Shown: piece by piece, positions 33,171 through 42,697 of the stretch
Layout: the number at the start of each line of letters is the position of its first letter
Position numbering within the stretch: position 1 is the stretch's first letter
NCBI GenBank assembly: GCA_020099315.1
Contig: CP083650.1
Span: 1,984,001 to 2,048,000, forward strand
Length of the DNA stretch: 64,000 nt
Reading direction: 5' to 3'
From: Citrobacter europaeus
Lineage (GTDB): Bacteria; Pseudomonadota; Gammaproteobacteria; Enterobacterales; Enterobacteriaceae
Program-made: the position numbers and the translations under genes
Notes under the pieces: model-generated
Told to the model about the DNA's origin: nothing
What the model saw: only the letters and a program-made list of their open reading frames with translations
The model's database searches: none

Positions 33171-34772
33171 TTAGCGAAACGGCATGACGGGCATACTGTG
33201 CCGCCCGTTATGCCGGGTGGGCGGCGGCGTGCTGCCCGCCAGCCATTTTGGAAAATCGCGCAACGGCATCGGCTTCGCATACAAAAAACCTTGCAATAAA
33301 TGTACGCCGTGTCGGCGCAAATGCTGTGCCTGCGCCTGTGTCTCAACGCCTTCCGCCACCAGTTCAATATTCAGTTTTTTACCCAACGCAATAATGATGT
33401 CTGTGACGGTTGAATTCACAGCGTCTGTTCCAATCGCAGAAGTAAATGATTTATCAATCTTCAGCACATCCGGGCGGAGCTTTTCCAGCCAGGAGAGCGA
33501 GCTGTTGCCGGTGCCGAAATCATCAATTGCCAGCTTTACGCCCAGCCGATTTAATTCGCGCACTACCCGATAATCCACATCCAGTAACGCATCGCGTTCG
33601 GTGAGTTCGATAACCAACTGCTGAATAGGGTGCTGGCTGAACCAGTACTGGTTGAGATCTTTTAGCAGCGTACCATTACGAAAATGGCTGGCGGCAACAT
33701 TAATTCCAATATGAAACTGGCTGCTCATCGGGAAAACGTGCCGCTGCTGAATGGTTTCTGCGATGACATGACGGGTAAGCGGCACAATCAGGTTGTGCTC
33801 CTCAGCGATGGGAATAAAAACTTCGGGAGAGATCCAACCCTGGCGCGGGTTATTCCAGCGTAAAAGGATTTCCACGCCCATGCATTGCTGGGTTTGCGCG
33901 TTGAGCAGCGGCTGGCAAAACAGCTCAAATTCCCGTGCCGCAAGGGCCAGATTGATCTCCCAGGAGAAGCTCATTCTGCTGGCGGTTGCCAGCCATGCCA
34001 GGTAGCCCACTAATAAACTGAGGATCACTGCCAGCGGAAGCTGTGTTGGCAGATGTTTAATCGCCAGTTCGCTGGCGCCAGGACCGGTGACGCTGATGGT
34101 AAAGGGGAAATGCTGCGATGAGAGCTGGTAGCGTTTTTCATTATTCAGTTCAGGGAGCGTATCGACAACACCTTGTCCGTATAGCAAATGGCGATTACCG
34201 ACGGTTAAGCTGGCATTGGTGATTTGCGGCGGCTGGGGTTCAAGCAGCATCGACGACAATAAATCAATATTAACGATTTCCAGTACGCCATCTTCGCCAT
34301 CGGCAGAGGATGGATACCATTGCGTCAGAATCGGACTGCCTTTAATCAGCGAATGGTCGGTAGACAGCAGTAGTTGCGGTTCCCGGCTGGGTAATTCAGG
34401 CTCCAGTTGACGAACAGGCACATTGCGATAACCAAAAATGCTGGAGCAATAAAGGATCCCGCTTTGAATCAGGCTGATAGAGCGTACCGTTTGTAGCCTG
34501 GCAGCATGTTTGCTCAGGGGTAAACGTGCAACTGAGCAGGGGAGACCAATCAACGGCAACAACATATCGCGTCCGGTCTGTAGGGGTAAAAGTATGTCAT
34601 CCAACTCTTCAACGGCGTGGTTGGCAAAGGTGACGGTATTGTGATGATTTAAATTACGCTCCGAAATAAATCGGACAGCTAATGTGAGGATGAGCGTCAG
34701 TAGTGCACATAATGTGCAGACGATTAAGCGATTCCGGCGATAGTTTTTGATGATCCGTTGTGCTGTTTGCAT
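33171..34772 (-). CDS. pdeD: Cyclic-di-GMP phosphodiesterase PdeD (YoaD)
   Basis: 533 residues. N-terminal membrane helix, a periplasmic CSS sensor domain (CSVARL motif about 80, then a second helix near 245-265) and a cytoplasmic EAL domain. In the EAL domain the motif reads GVEILLRWN in place of the usual E-A-L/V-x-R-W, while the DDFGTGNSSLSWL and EGVE residues are normal. It degrades c-di-GMP; the periplasmic CSS disulfide controls activity in relatives. Convergent with yoaE. Confidence 0.93.
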   Translation of the reverse strand: MQTAQRIIKNYRRNRLIVCTLCALLTLILTLAVRFISERNLNHHNTVTFANHAVEELDDILLPLQTGRDMLLPLIGLPCSVARLPLSKHAARLQTVRSISLIQSGILYCSSIFGYRNVPVRQLEPELPSREPQLLLSTDHSLIKGSPILTQWYPSSADGEDGVLEIVNIDLLSSMLLEPQPPQITNASLTVGNRHLLYGQGVVDTLPELNNEKRYQLSSQHFPFTISVTGPGASELAIKHLPTQLPLAVILSLLVGYLAWLATASRMSFSWEINLALAAREFELFCQPLLNAQTQQCMGVEILLRWNNPRQGWISPEVFIPIAEEHNLIVPLTRHVIAETIQQRHVFPMSSQFHIGINVAASHFRNGTLLKDLNQYWFSQHPIQQLVIELTERDALLDVDYRVVRELNRLGVKLAIDDFGTGNSSLSWLEKLRPDVLKIDKSFTSAIGTDAVNSTVTDIIIALGKKLNIELVAEGVETQAQAQHLRRHGVHLLQGFLYAKPMPLRDFPKWLAGSTPPPTRHNGRHSMPVMPFR

Positions 34773-34863
34773 GCGGGCCGCCCGATAAGCCGTTGGTCAC
34801 AGAAGCCAACAGCAACAGAGCAAGTGTAGTGGGGAAAATTACAGTAGACGAAGGCGAGGGGGC

Positions 34864-34893
34864 AAAATCGCCCATCCGTCGCAGATGGGCGAA
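34864..34893 (-). terminator. Terminator downstream of sdaA
   Basis: On the minus strand TCGCCCATC-TGCGACG-GATGGGCGA followed by TTTT, ten bases after the sdaA stop. Confidence 0.8.
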
Positions 34894-34902
34894 AATTAAG
34901 TA

Positions 34903-36267
34903 TTAGTCACACTGAACTTTGATTGCCAGGCCACCGCGTGACGTTTCGCGGTATTTGGCATTCATGTCTTTACCTGTTTCGTACATGGTCTCAATGACTT
35001 TATCCAGCGAGACGCGCGGAGCGCTGGTACGGCGCATTGCCATACGCGCAGCGTTGATGGCCTTCACAGAAGCAATGGCATTACGTTCAATGCACGGAAC
35101 CTGTACCTGGCCGGCAACCGGATCGCAGGTTAAGCCGAGGTTATGTTCCATACCGATTTCGGCAGCAACACACACTTGCTCAGGGCTTGCGCCTAACAGT
35201 TCAGCCAGACCAGCGGCAGCCATGGAGCAGGCTACGCCCACTTCACCCTGACAACCGACTTCTGCACCGGAGATAGACGCGTTCATTTTGTACAACGCGC
35301 CAATCGCGCCGGCAGCCAGGAAATAACGGGTGTAGATATCCGGGCTGACGGACTCGATGAAATGATCGTAATAGGCCAGTACCGCAGGCACGATTCCGCA
35401 GGCACCGTTGGTTGGCGCAGTCACTACGCGACCACCCGCGGCGTTTTCTTCGTTTACGGCCAGCGCGAACATGTTCACCCAGTCGATCACGTTCATCGGA
35501 TCGTTGGACAGCTTATCACTGGAAACCAGCATACGACGCAAAGCTGAAGCACGACGAGGAACGCGCAGTGGACCCGGCAGTACGCCTTCGGTGTTCATAC
35601 CGCGATCGATACAGGCCTGCATGGTCTGCCAGACGTTGCCAAAGTACTCTTCGATCTCTTTTTTACTGTGCAGAGCAAGTTCGTTCTGCATCGCCATACC
35701 AGAGAGAGACAGGCCGGTGGTGTTACAGTATTCCAGCATTTCAGTGGCGGATTTGAACGGATAAGGCACGCTGACCTCGCCCGCGGCATCCTGACCAAAA
35801 TGTTCTTCATCAACGATGAATCCGCCGCCGATGGAGTAGTAAGTTTTGCTGTAAATGACGGTTTCGCCATTGTACGCATGGATCTGCATCCCGTTTTCAT
35901 GCAGCGGCAGGTTGCCATTGTGAAAACGCATCCCGTCATTCTGCGGGAAATCCACTTCGTGCTGCCCCTGCGCAAGCAGCAGGCGTCCACGCGTTTCTAC
36001 GTCGCGGATAAATCCGGGGATGCTGTCAATATCCACGGTAGCAGGTTCATTGCCTGCCAGACCCATAATAATGGCGATATCGGTGTGGTGACCTTTACCC
36101 GTGAGCGACAATGAACCATACACGTCGACGGCGACACGAGTAACGCTGTCCAGTAATCCTTTTTCGACCAGGTCATCGACGAACTGTTTACCCGCCTTCA
36201 TAGGCCCTACGGTATGGGAAGATGAGGGACCAATCCCCACCTTAAACATGTCGAATAGACTAATCAC
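34903..36267 (-). CDS. sdaA: L-serine dehydratase 1
   Basis: 454 residues. Iron-sulfur-dependent deaminase turning L-serine into pyruvate and ammonia. N-terminal beta domain with GPSSSHTVGPMKAG, C-terminal alpha domain with NGACGIVPAVLAYY, GCQGEVGVACSMAAAGL and DPVAGQVQVPC, the cysteines that hold the 4Fe-4S cluster. Single-gene fused form as in enterics. No regulatory partner adjacent. Confidence 0.97.
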   Translation of the reverse strand: MISLFDMFKVGIGPSSSHTVGPMKAGKQFVDDLVEKGLLDSVTRVAVDVYGSLSLTGKGHHTDIAIIMGLAGNEPATVDIDSIPGFIRDVETRGRLLLAQGQHEVDFPQNDGMRFHNGNLPLHENGMQIHAYNGETVIYSKTYYSIGGGFIVDEEHFGQDAAGEVSVPYPFKSATEMLEYCNTTGLSLSGMAMQNELALHSKKEIEEYFGNVWQTMQACIDRGMNTEGVLPGPLRVPRRASALRRMLVSSDKLSNDPMNVIDWVNMFALAVNEENAAGGRVVTAPTNGACGIVPAVLAYYDHFIESVSPDIYTRYFLAAGAIGALYKMNASISGAEVGCQGEVGVACSMAAAGLAELLGASPEQVCVAAEIGMEHNLGLTCDPVAGQVQVPCIERNAIASVKAINAARMAMRRTSAPRVSLDKVIETMYETGKDMNAKYRETSRGGLAIKVQCD

Positions 36268-36450
36268 GATAATACTCCTACAGGGCGACTGGGGTTTCCA
36301 GTAACGATGTTATAACTGCGCATAGTGTAAGAGGGAACGCGGCGATCGGCTTAACTATTCACATGAATTAAACTAATAGATAACCGCGGTTTTACTAATG
36401 TTGTGACCTGAGTTTCAAGTTGTCTATGGAGCGCGTAAAGATAAGTATAG

Positions 36451-37029
36451 TCAGGGCTTGACGCCAATTTGCAGCGCCAGCTCACGAATTATTCCGGCGG
36501 TCATTCCCCAGACGAAATATTGCTCATACCAGGAAAGCCATACACGATGTGAATCGCCGCGGCGGTAGATATCCAACGGGTGATAACGACCTAAATGCAG
36601 GGCCTGCGCCAGCGGCATTTCGAACACGGCGGAAACTTCGTCTTCACTTGCGCGATACGGCAAATTTGGCGGGATAATCCCTACCACCGGTGTGACCTGG
36701 AAGCCGGTCACGCTGTCGACCGGTGGCAGAACGCCAATCACCTCAACGCAAGAAGGGGGGATCGCCACTTCTTCCTGCGCTTCGCGAAGGGCGGCGGCAA
36801 TCAACGAGGCGTCGCTGCTATCCACCGCGCCGCCGGGAAAGGCGACCTGTCCGGCGTGCTTGCGCAGATGAACGGATCGCTGGGTTAACAGCAACCCAGG
36901 CTGCGCACGACGTACGACAGGGATCAGTACGGCGGCCTGGCGCTGGTTTAACGCGGCATGGTTGACCTGCGGGCGCAGGAGTTGGAAGCGCGATAAAAAA
37001 ACATCAAGCGTCAGGCTGCTGTATTCCAC
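36451..37029 (-). CDS. nudL: Nudix hydrolase NudL (YeaB)
   Basis: 192 residues, the same length as E. coli NudL. Nudix box GAVDSSDASLIAAALREAQEEV preceded by the NuA/CoA-type motif LLTQRSVHLRKHAGQVAFPGG, typical of coenzyme A pyrophosphatases. It follows pabB by three bases on the same strand. Confidence 0.95.
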   Translation of the reverse strand: MEYSSLTLDVFLSRFQLLRPQVNHAALNQRQAAVLIPVVRRAQPGLLLTQRSVHLRKHAGQVAFPGGAVDSSDASLIAAALREAQEEVAIPPSCVEVIGVLPPVDSVTGFQVTPVVGIIPPNLPYRASEDEVSAVFEMPLAQALHLGRYHPLDIYRRGDSHRVWLSWYEQYFVWGMTAGIIRELALQIGVKP

Positions 37030-37032
37030 GTC

Positions 37033-38394
37033 TCAGTTCTCCAGTTGGTGCAAAATACGATTCACTTTATCAAACGTTTCCTGATACTCCGCGTCTTCCT
37101 GACTGTCCGCCACAATGCCACCGCCAGCGGAACAATAAATTTGTCCGTCTGTGGCCGTCAGCGTGCGAATGGTGATGCTGGTATCCATATTGCCGCAAAA
37201 GCTCAGATAACCAATGCTGCCGCACCAGGCGTTGCGTCTTTGCGGCTCCAGTTCGTCAATAATTTCCATCGCCCGCACTTTCGGCGCACCGGTAATAGAG
37301 CCGCCAGGGAAGGCGGCGCGCAGCAGGTCGGTGGCGTGTAATGACTCTGGCAGACGCGCGGTAATGGTGCTGACCAAATGATGAACAGCAGGGAACGGTT
37401 CGACCACAAACAGCTCCGGAACCTGTACCGAACCCGGTTCAGCAACGCGGCCAATATCATTACGCATCAAATCGACGATCATCAGGTTCTCCGCACGATC
37501 CTTCGGCGAGTTCGCCAGCCTCCGGGCCTGCTCTCGATCGGCATCGGTATCTTCAAGCCTCGGTAGCGTGCCTTTAATCGGACGCGTCTGGATGTGCTGG
37601 TTTTCCAGCAGAATAAATCGTTCCGGCGAAAGGCTGAGGATTGCGCCTTCCTCAAGACGAATAAACGCGCTAAACGGGGCGCGGTTGGCGCGATTGAGTC
37701 TGACAAATGCCTGCCACTCATCGCCCTGATAATGCGCCTGAAAACGTTGGGCAAGGTTGACCTGATAGCAGTCGCCGCTGTGCAGATAGCGCTGTACCTG
37801 GCGGAATTTTACGCCGTACTGGGCACGGCTCATATTGGACTGCCACGCCGAGGTTAATGTAAATGGCTCACCTATTGATGATTGTTGCGCGTTGAGCCAT
37901 TGCAGCCGCGCTTCAACATCGGTATGGCTGAGCAGGGATACGGTCTGCAACTGATGATCGACAATCAGCGCCCAGTCGTAAATGCCTATCGCCATATCCG
38001 CAAGTGCAATATCGCGCCCGGCAATAGCGGGCAGAGATTCAAAGCGTCGGCCAAGATCGTAGCCAAACAGGCCTAACGCGCCGCCCTGAAACGGCAGGTC
38101 CGGGTGATAATCAGGGGTGATCTTGCGTGCGCTAAGAACTGACTGCAATACCGTCATCGGATCATCAAGCGTGCGTACGGTGGCGTGTCCGTCATCCACA
38201 ACGGTCTCTTCAGCCTGCGTAACCAACGTGGCGACTGGGTCAGCCACCAGAATATCAAAGCGGCTATGCGGATGGTCGGCGTGACCAGAATGCAACAGCA
38301 TCGCCCAGGGCAGATGGCTTAAGGTCGAAAAATAGCGTTCAGCGGCGTCCTGACGCCAGGGTAATGTGATTACTGCGGGAGATAACGTCTTCAT
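37033..38394 (-). CDS. pabB: Aminodeoxychorismate synthase component 1
   Basis: 453 residues. Converts chorismate and ammonia (from PabA) to 4-amino-4-deoxychorismate for folate. Chorismate-binding signature TRPIKGTLPR holds the catalytic lysine, followed by NLMIVDLMRNDIGRV and PGGSITGAPKVRAMEIIDELEP. Divergent from yoaH. Confidence 0.97.
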   Translation of the reverse strand: MKTLSPAVITLPWRQDAAERYFSTLSHLPWAMLLHSGHADHPHSRFDILVADPVATLVTQAEETVVDDGHATVRTLDDPMTVLQSVLSARKITPDYHPDLPFQGGALGLFGYDLGRRFESLPAIAGRDIALADMAIGIYDWALIVDHQLQTVSLLSHTDVEARLQWLNAQQSSIGEPFTLTSAWQSNMSRAQYGVKFRQVQRYLHSGDCYQVNLAQRFQAHYQGDEWQAFVRLNRANRAPFSAFIRLEEGAILSLSPERFILLENQHIQTRPIKGTLPRLEDTDADREQARRLANSPKDRAENLMIVDLMRNDIGRVAEPGSVQVPELFVVEPFPAVHHLVSTITARLPESLHATDLLRAAFPGGSITGAPKVRAMEIIDELEPQRRNAWCGSIGYLSFCGNMDTSITIRTLTATDGQIYCSAGGGIVADSQEDAEYQETFDKVNRILHQLEN

Positions 38395-38477
38395 CAGTCC
38401 TGACTCGTTGCTACGCTACTGGCTAACTGCGCGGTAGCATGAAATAATTAGCGCAGACAATTTAGCAGGAGTTAACA

Positions 38478-38657
38478 ATGTTTGCAGGTTTACCTTCACT
38501 CAGTCATGAGCAGCAGCAAAAAGCGGTAGAGCGTATTCAGGAGCTGATGTCGCAGGGGATGAGCAGCGGACAAGCCATTGCTCTGGTTGCTGAAGAGTTA
38601 CGCGCCAGCCATACCGGCGAGCGGATTGTGGCGCGTTTTGAAGACGAAGACGAGTAA
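38478..38657 (+). CDS. yoaH: Small protein YoaH
   Basis: 59 residues ([20 protein letters not shown]...), the same length as E. coli YoaH, UPF0181 family. Soluble and helical, with an acidic end. Function unknown. AGGAGTTAACA precedes ATG. It faces yoaB. Confidence 0.95.
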
Positions 38658-38663
38658 CGCCGC

Positions 38664-39008
38664 TTATACCGCAGCGATAATCTTGATCTCAACTTTATAT
38701 TTCGGGTTCATCAACCCGGCCTGAACGGTACAACGTACCGGCGCGTGACCCGCAACAACCCACGCGTCCCAGGCTTTGTTCATGGCGGCAAAGTCACTTT
38801 TGTCTGCCAGAAAAAGGGTGGCATCAAGAATACGTGACTTGTTGCTGCCCTGTTTTTCCAGCACCGCATCAATTTGCGCCAGCGTATTTGCCGTTTGTTC
38901 AAAGGCGTCTGCATCCAGATTTTCCGGCACGCCGGTGTAATACAGCGTGTTGTTGTGGATTACCACGTCGGACCAACGCGCTTCGGCATCAATGCGCACA
39001 ATCGTCAT
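38664..39008 (-). CDS. yoaB: RidA-family protein YoaB
   Basis: 114 residues. YjgF/YER057c/UK114 (Rid) fold, with the active-site arginine in APVRCTVQAGLMNPKYKVEIKIIA near the C-terminus. Relatives hydrolyse reactive enamine/imine intermediates; YoaB is not assigned a substrate. Divergent from yoaA. Confidence 0.93.
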   Translation of the reverse strand: MTIVRIDAEARWSDVVIHNNTLYYTGVPENLDADAFEQTANTLAQIDAVLEKQGSNKSRILDATLFLADKSDFAAMNKAWDAWVVAGHAPVRCTVQAGLMNPKYKVEIKIIAAV

Positions 39009-39148
39009 AAATCATTCCTCATTTACGGGTTTTCAAATAGCTTTGGGTTGCGCCAAGACTGCCATAATGTTGTGCCCACGTCACCTCTTCAACTGGCGAA
39101 AGAGCCGCTGGCCTGACATAATCCCTGTTCAAATGAACAGGGGGCAGT

Positions 39149-41059
39149 GTGACGGACGATTTTGCAGCAGACGGTCAGTTGGCTAAAGCGATACCCGGTT
39201 TTAAACCGCGTGAACCACAGCGGCAGATGGCTTTCGCAGTCAGTCATGCTATCGAACAATCACAGCCGCTTGTTGTAGAAGCCGGAACCGGAACGGGTAA
39301 AACCTACGCTTATCTTGCCCCTGCGCTGCGTGCCGGAAAGAAGGTGATTGTCTCCACGGGCTCGAAGGCGTTACAGGATCAGCTTTACAGCCGGGATTTA
39401 CCCACCGTGGCGAAAGCGCTGGAGTTCACCGGTAAACTGGCGCTGCTGAAAGGGCGTTCAAATTATCTGTGCCTTGAGCGTCTCGAACAACAGGCGCTGG
39501 CGGGCGGCGACCTGCCGGTGCAAACTTTGAGCGACGTCATCCTTCTGCGCTCATGGTCAAATCAAACCCTTGATGGCGACATCAGCACCTGCGTTAGCGT
39601 GGCTGAAGACTCTCAGGCCTGGCCGCTGGTGACCAGCACTAACGACAATTGTCTTGGCAGCGACTGCCCGCTGTATAAAGAGTGCTTTGTCGTTAAAGCG
39701 CGCAAAAAAGCAATGGATGCAGATGTGGTTGTGGTAAACCACCATCTGTTTCTCGCTGACATGGTGGTGAAGGAGAGTGGGTTTGGCGAGCTGATCCCTG
39801 AAGCGGAGGTGATGATCTTCGATGAAGCGCACCAGTTACCGGATATTGCCAGCCAGTACTTTGGTCAATCGCTCTCCAGTCGCCAACTGCTGGATCTGGC
39901 GAAAGATATCACCATTGCCTATCGCACCGAGCTGAAAGACACTCAGCAACTGCAAAAATGCGCCGACCGCCTGGCGCAAAGCGCTCAGGACTTCCGCCTA
40001 CAGCTTGGCGAGCCGGGCTATCGCGGAAACCTGCGGGAACTGTTGGCTGACCAGCGTGTACAACGCGCGTTTTTGTTGCTCGATGACACGCTGGAGCTGT
40101 GTTACGACGTGGCGAAACTGTCCCTCGGACGTTCGGCCTTGCTGGATGCCGCGTTTGAACGCGCCACGCTTTACCGCGCTCGTCTGAAGCGCCTGAAAGA
40201 GATCAACCAGCCGGGCTTCAGCTACTGGTATGAATGCACCTCCCGCCATTTCACCCTTGCGCTGACGCCGCTCACGGTGGCGGATAAATTTAAAGAAGTG
40301 ATGGAACAAAAGCCGGGCTGCTGGATTTTTACCTCCGCGACGCTGTCGGTAAACGATGATCTTCACCACTTCACCGCGCGGCTGGGTATTGAAGATGCCG
40401 AGTCGATGCTGCTGCCAAGTCCATTTGATTACACCCGCCAGGCGCTGCTGTGCGTGCCGCGTAATCTCCCGCAAACCAATCAGCCGGGGGCTGCGCGTCA
40501 GTTGGCATCCATGCTGCGTCCCATTATCGAAGCGAATAACGGTCGCTGCTTTATGCTGTGTACCTCACACGCGATGATGCGCGATCTGGCTGAACAATTC
40601 CGCGCCACCATGACGCTCCCTGTACTGCTGCAGGGCGAAACCAGCAAGGGACAACTGCTACAGCAATTTGTCAGCGCAGGTAATGCGTTACTGGTTGCCA
40701 CCAGCAGCTTCTGGGAAGGCGTGGACGTGCGCGGCGATACGCTGTCGCTGGTAATTATCGATAAACTACCGTTCACCTCGCCGGACGACCCGCTGTTAAA
40801 AGCACGGATGGAGGACTGTCGTTTGCGCGGCGGCGATCCGTTTGAAGACGTTCAGTTGCCGGATGCGGTCATCACCCTGAAACAGGGGGTGGGCCGTTTG
40901 ATTCGTGACGCCGACGATCGCGGGGTGCTGGTGATTTGCGACAATCGTCTGGTGATGCGGCCTTACGGCGCCACCTTCCTGGCGAGCCTTCCTCCTGCGC
41001 CGCGTACGCGTGACATTGCTCGCGCTGTTCGCTTTCTTGCCATACCAACGACTGAGTAA
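39149..41059 (+). CDS. yoaA: ATP-dependent helicase YoaA (XPD/DinG family)
   Basis: 636 residues. Walker A in EAGTGTGKTYAY (about 42-53), DEAH box in IFDEAHQLPD, and cysteines in the iron-sulfur insert (NYLCLERL, NDNCLGSDCPLYKECF). C-terminal helicase motifs VATSSFWEGVDVRGD and QGVGRLIRD. In E. coli it works with HolC in repair of stalled forks. The GTG start lies behind CAGGGGGCA. Confidence 0.96.
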   Translation: MTDDFAADGQLAKAIPGFKPREPQRQMAFAVSHAIEQSQPLVVEAGTGTGKTYAYLAPALRAGKKVIVSTGSKALQDQLYSRDLPTVAKALEFTGKLALLKGRSNYLCLERLEQQALAGGDLPVQTLSDVILLRSWSNQTLDGDISTCVSVAEDSQAWPLVTSTNDNCLGSDCPLYKECFVVKARKKAMDADVVVVNHHLFLADMVVKESGFGELIPEAEVMIFDEAHQLPDIASQYFGQSLSSRQLLDLAKDITIAYRTELKDTQQLQKCADRLAQSAQDFRLQLGEPGYRGNLRELLADQRVQRAFLLLDDTLELCYDVAKLSLGRSALLDAAFERATLYRARLKRLKEINQPGFSYWYECTSRHFTLALTPLTVADKFKEVMEQKPGCWIFTSATLSVNDDLHHFTARLGIEDAESMLLPSPFDYTRQALLCVPRNLPQTNQPGAARQLASMLRPIIEANNGRCFMLCTSHAMMRDLAEQFRATMTLPVLLQGETSKGQLLQQFVSAGNALLVATSSFWEGVDVRGDTLSLVIIDKLPFTSPDDPLLKARMEDCRLRGGDPFEDVQLPDAVITLKQGVGRLIRDADDRGVLVICDNRLVMRPYGATFLASLPPAPRTRDIARAVRFLAIPTTE

Positions 41060-41118
41060 TTTGTAACGGAGTGTGGTAAGATGCGCGCCAAATTTATTTG
41101 ACCTGATCATAAACACCC

Positions 41119-41814
41119 ATGCGAATTCTGGCTATCGATACCGCCACAGAGGCGTGCTCTGTTGCCCTGTGGAATGACGGTACTGTCAAGGCTCATTTCG
41201 AGCTTTGCCCACGAGAACACACCCAACGAATTTTACCGATGGTCCAGGAAATCCTGGCCGCTGGCGATCTCACGTTAACCGATATCGACGCCCTGGCGTT
41301 TGGTCGCGGTCCCGGCAGTTTCACCGGCGTACGTATTGGGATTGGCATTGCTCAGGGGCTGGCGTTAGGCGCGAATTTACCCATGATCGGCGTCTCCACC
41401 CTGGCGACAATGGCGCAGGGAGCCTGGCGTAAGTCGGGTTCGACCCGCGTACTGGCTGCAATTGACGCGCGAATGGGCGAAGTCTACTGGGCTGAATACC
41501 AGCGTGATGACAACGGAAACTGGCGCGGCGAAGAAACCGAAGCGGTGTTAACCCCCGAGCAGGTGCATGAGCGTTTACTGCAGCTGTCTGGCGAGTGGGT
41601 AACGGTCGGCACGGGCTGGCCTGCGTGGCCTGAACTTGGCAAAGATAGCGGTCTGATGCTCCGCGATGGCGACGTTTTGCTTCCAGCGGCTGAAGATATG
41701 CTGCCTGTTGCCACGCAAATGCTGGCTGCCGGTAACACCGTGGCGGTTGAACATGCTGAACCGGTTTATTTACGTAACACCGTCGCGTGGAAGAAACTTC
41801 CCGGTAAAGAATGA
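41119..41814 (+). CDS. tsaB: tRNA t6A synthesis protein TsaB
   Basis: 231 residues. ASKHA-fold partner of TsaD in the threonylcarbamoyl-adenosine complex; starts MRILAIDTATEACSVAL and contains FGRGPGSFTGVRIGIG. Needed for t6A37 in tRNAs reading ANN codons. It follows yoaA by 59 bases. Confidence 0.97.
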   Translation: MRILAIDTATEACSVALWNDGTVKAHFELCPREHTQRILPMVQEILAAGDLTLTDIDALAFGRGPGSFTGVRIGIGIAQGLALGANLPMIGVSTLATMAQGAWRKSGSTRVLAAIDARMGEVYWAEYQRDDNGNWRGEETEAVLTPEQVHERLLQLSGEWVTVGTGWPAWPELGKDSGLMLRDGDVLLPAAEDMLPVATQMLAAGNTVAVEHAEPVYLRNTVAWKKLPGKE

Positions 41815-41908
41815 ATCTTAGTAGTACATCCCCGGTTAATTCGCGCAGGCGTCAGTACGCAACATGGTGAACAGGCCGGGGCAGAAGCTAAGAAAAGGGA
41901 GTCGCAAT

Positions 41909-42493
41909 ATGGCGGTGCAAAAGCAGTTCTTGAAAGGTGTGTTGGCGGGAGCATTAGCGTTAATGCTTAGCGGCTGCGTCACCATCCCGGATGCAATTAA
42001 AGGTTCGAGCCCAACGCCGCAGCAGGATCTGGTGCGGGTAATGAATGCGCCGCAGCTGTATGTCGGTCAGGAGGCGCGTTTCGGCGGCAAAGTGGTGGAT
42101 ATTCAGAACCAGCAGGGGAAATCTCGTCTGGAAATAGCCACCGTTCCTCTTGATAGCGGAGCGCGACCCGTGCTGGGCGAAGCCTCCCGCGGGCGGATAT
42201 ATGCTGATGTAAATGGCTTCCTCGACCCGGTGGACTTTCGCGGGCAACTGGTTACCGTCGTCGGTCCGATTAGCGGTACGGTGGACGGAAAAATCGGTAA
42301 TACGCCGTATAAATTTATGCTGATGCAGGTAACCGGTTATAAACGCTGGCATATTACTCAGCAAATTGTTATGCCGCCTCAGCCTATCGACCCCTGGTTC
42401 TACGGTGCGCGTGGCTGGCCTTACGGTGGCTACGGCGGATGGGGATGGTACAATCCCGGCCCGGCACAGGTTCAGACCATAGTAACTGAGTAA
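41909..42493 (+). CDS. yeaY: Slp-family outer-membrane lipoprotein YeaY
   Basis: 194 residues from MAVQKQFL. Lipobox LMLSGC at 17-22 predicts a lipoprotein with Cys22. Slp-family body (LYVGQEARFGGKVVDIQNQQG) and a Gly/Tyr/Trp-rich tail (WPYGGYGGWGWYNPGP). The start is chosen over one 45 bases upstream because it gives a proper signal peptide and the E. coli length. In E. coli it is under sigma-E control. Confidence 0.94.
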   Translation: MAVQKQFLKGVLAGALALMLSGCVTIPDAIKGSSPTPQQDLVRVMNAPQLYVGQEARFGGKVVDIQNQQGKSRLEIATVPLDSGARPVLGEASRGRIYADVNGFLDPVDFRGQLVTVVGPISGTVDGKIGNTPYKFMLMQVTGYKRWHITQQIVMPPQPIDPWFYGARGWPYGGYGGWGWYNPGPAQVQTIVTE

Positions 42494-42515
42494 CTCTTTG
42501 TATTATTGGTAAAAG

Positions 42516-42538
42516 AAACAGCGGCTCGTCCGCTGTTT
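42516..42538 (+). terminator. Stem-loop downstream of yeaY
   Basis: AAACAGCGG-CTCGT-CCGCTGTTT, a 9-bp stem; the T-run is short (TTTCT). Confidence 0.65.
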
Positions 42539-42608
42539 CTGCATTAACGTGGATATAAGAAAAATAAATAGTGACGTGCTTCGCAACCTTGTCGTTGTGT
42601 AATAAACA

Positions 42609-42625
42609 AACTGGTACGCTGAGTT
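42609..42625 (+). promoter_or_regulatory. FadR operator in the fadD promoter
   Basis: AACTGGTACGCTGAGTT, matching the FadR consensus AACTGGTCNGACCAGTT in the left half and 3' ends. TTAATATTATG follows as a -10-like region. FadR (encoded at 58.3 kb) represses fadD when long-chain acyl-CoA is low. Confidence 0.75.
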
Positions 42626-42697
42626 AATATTATGTTAACAGTTTGTTTATTGCCTGGGGTTGTGATGACGACGAATACGCATTTTAGAGGTGATGTA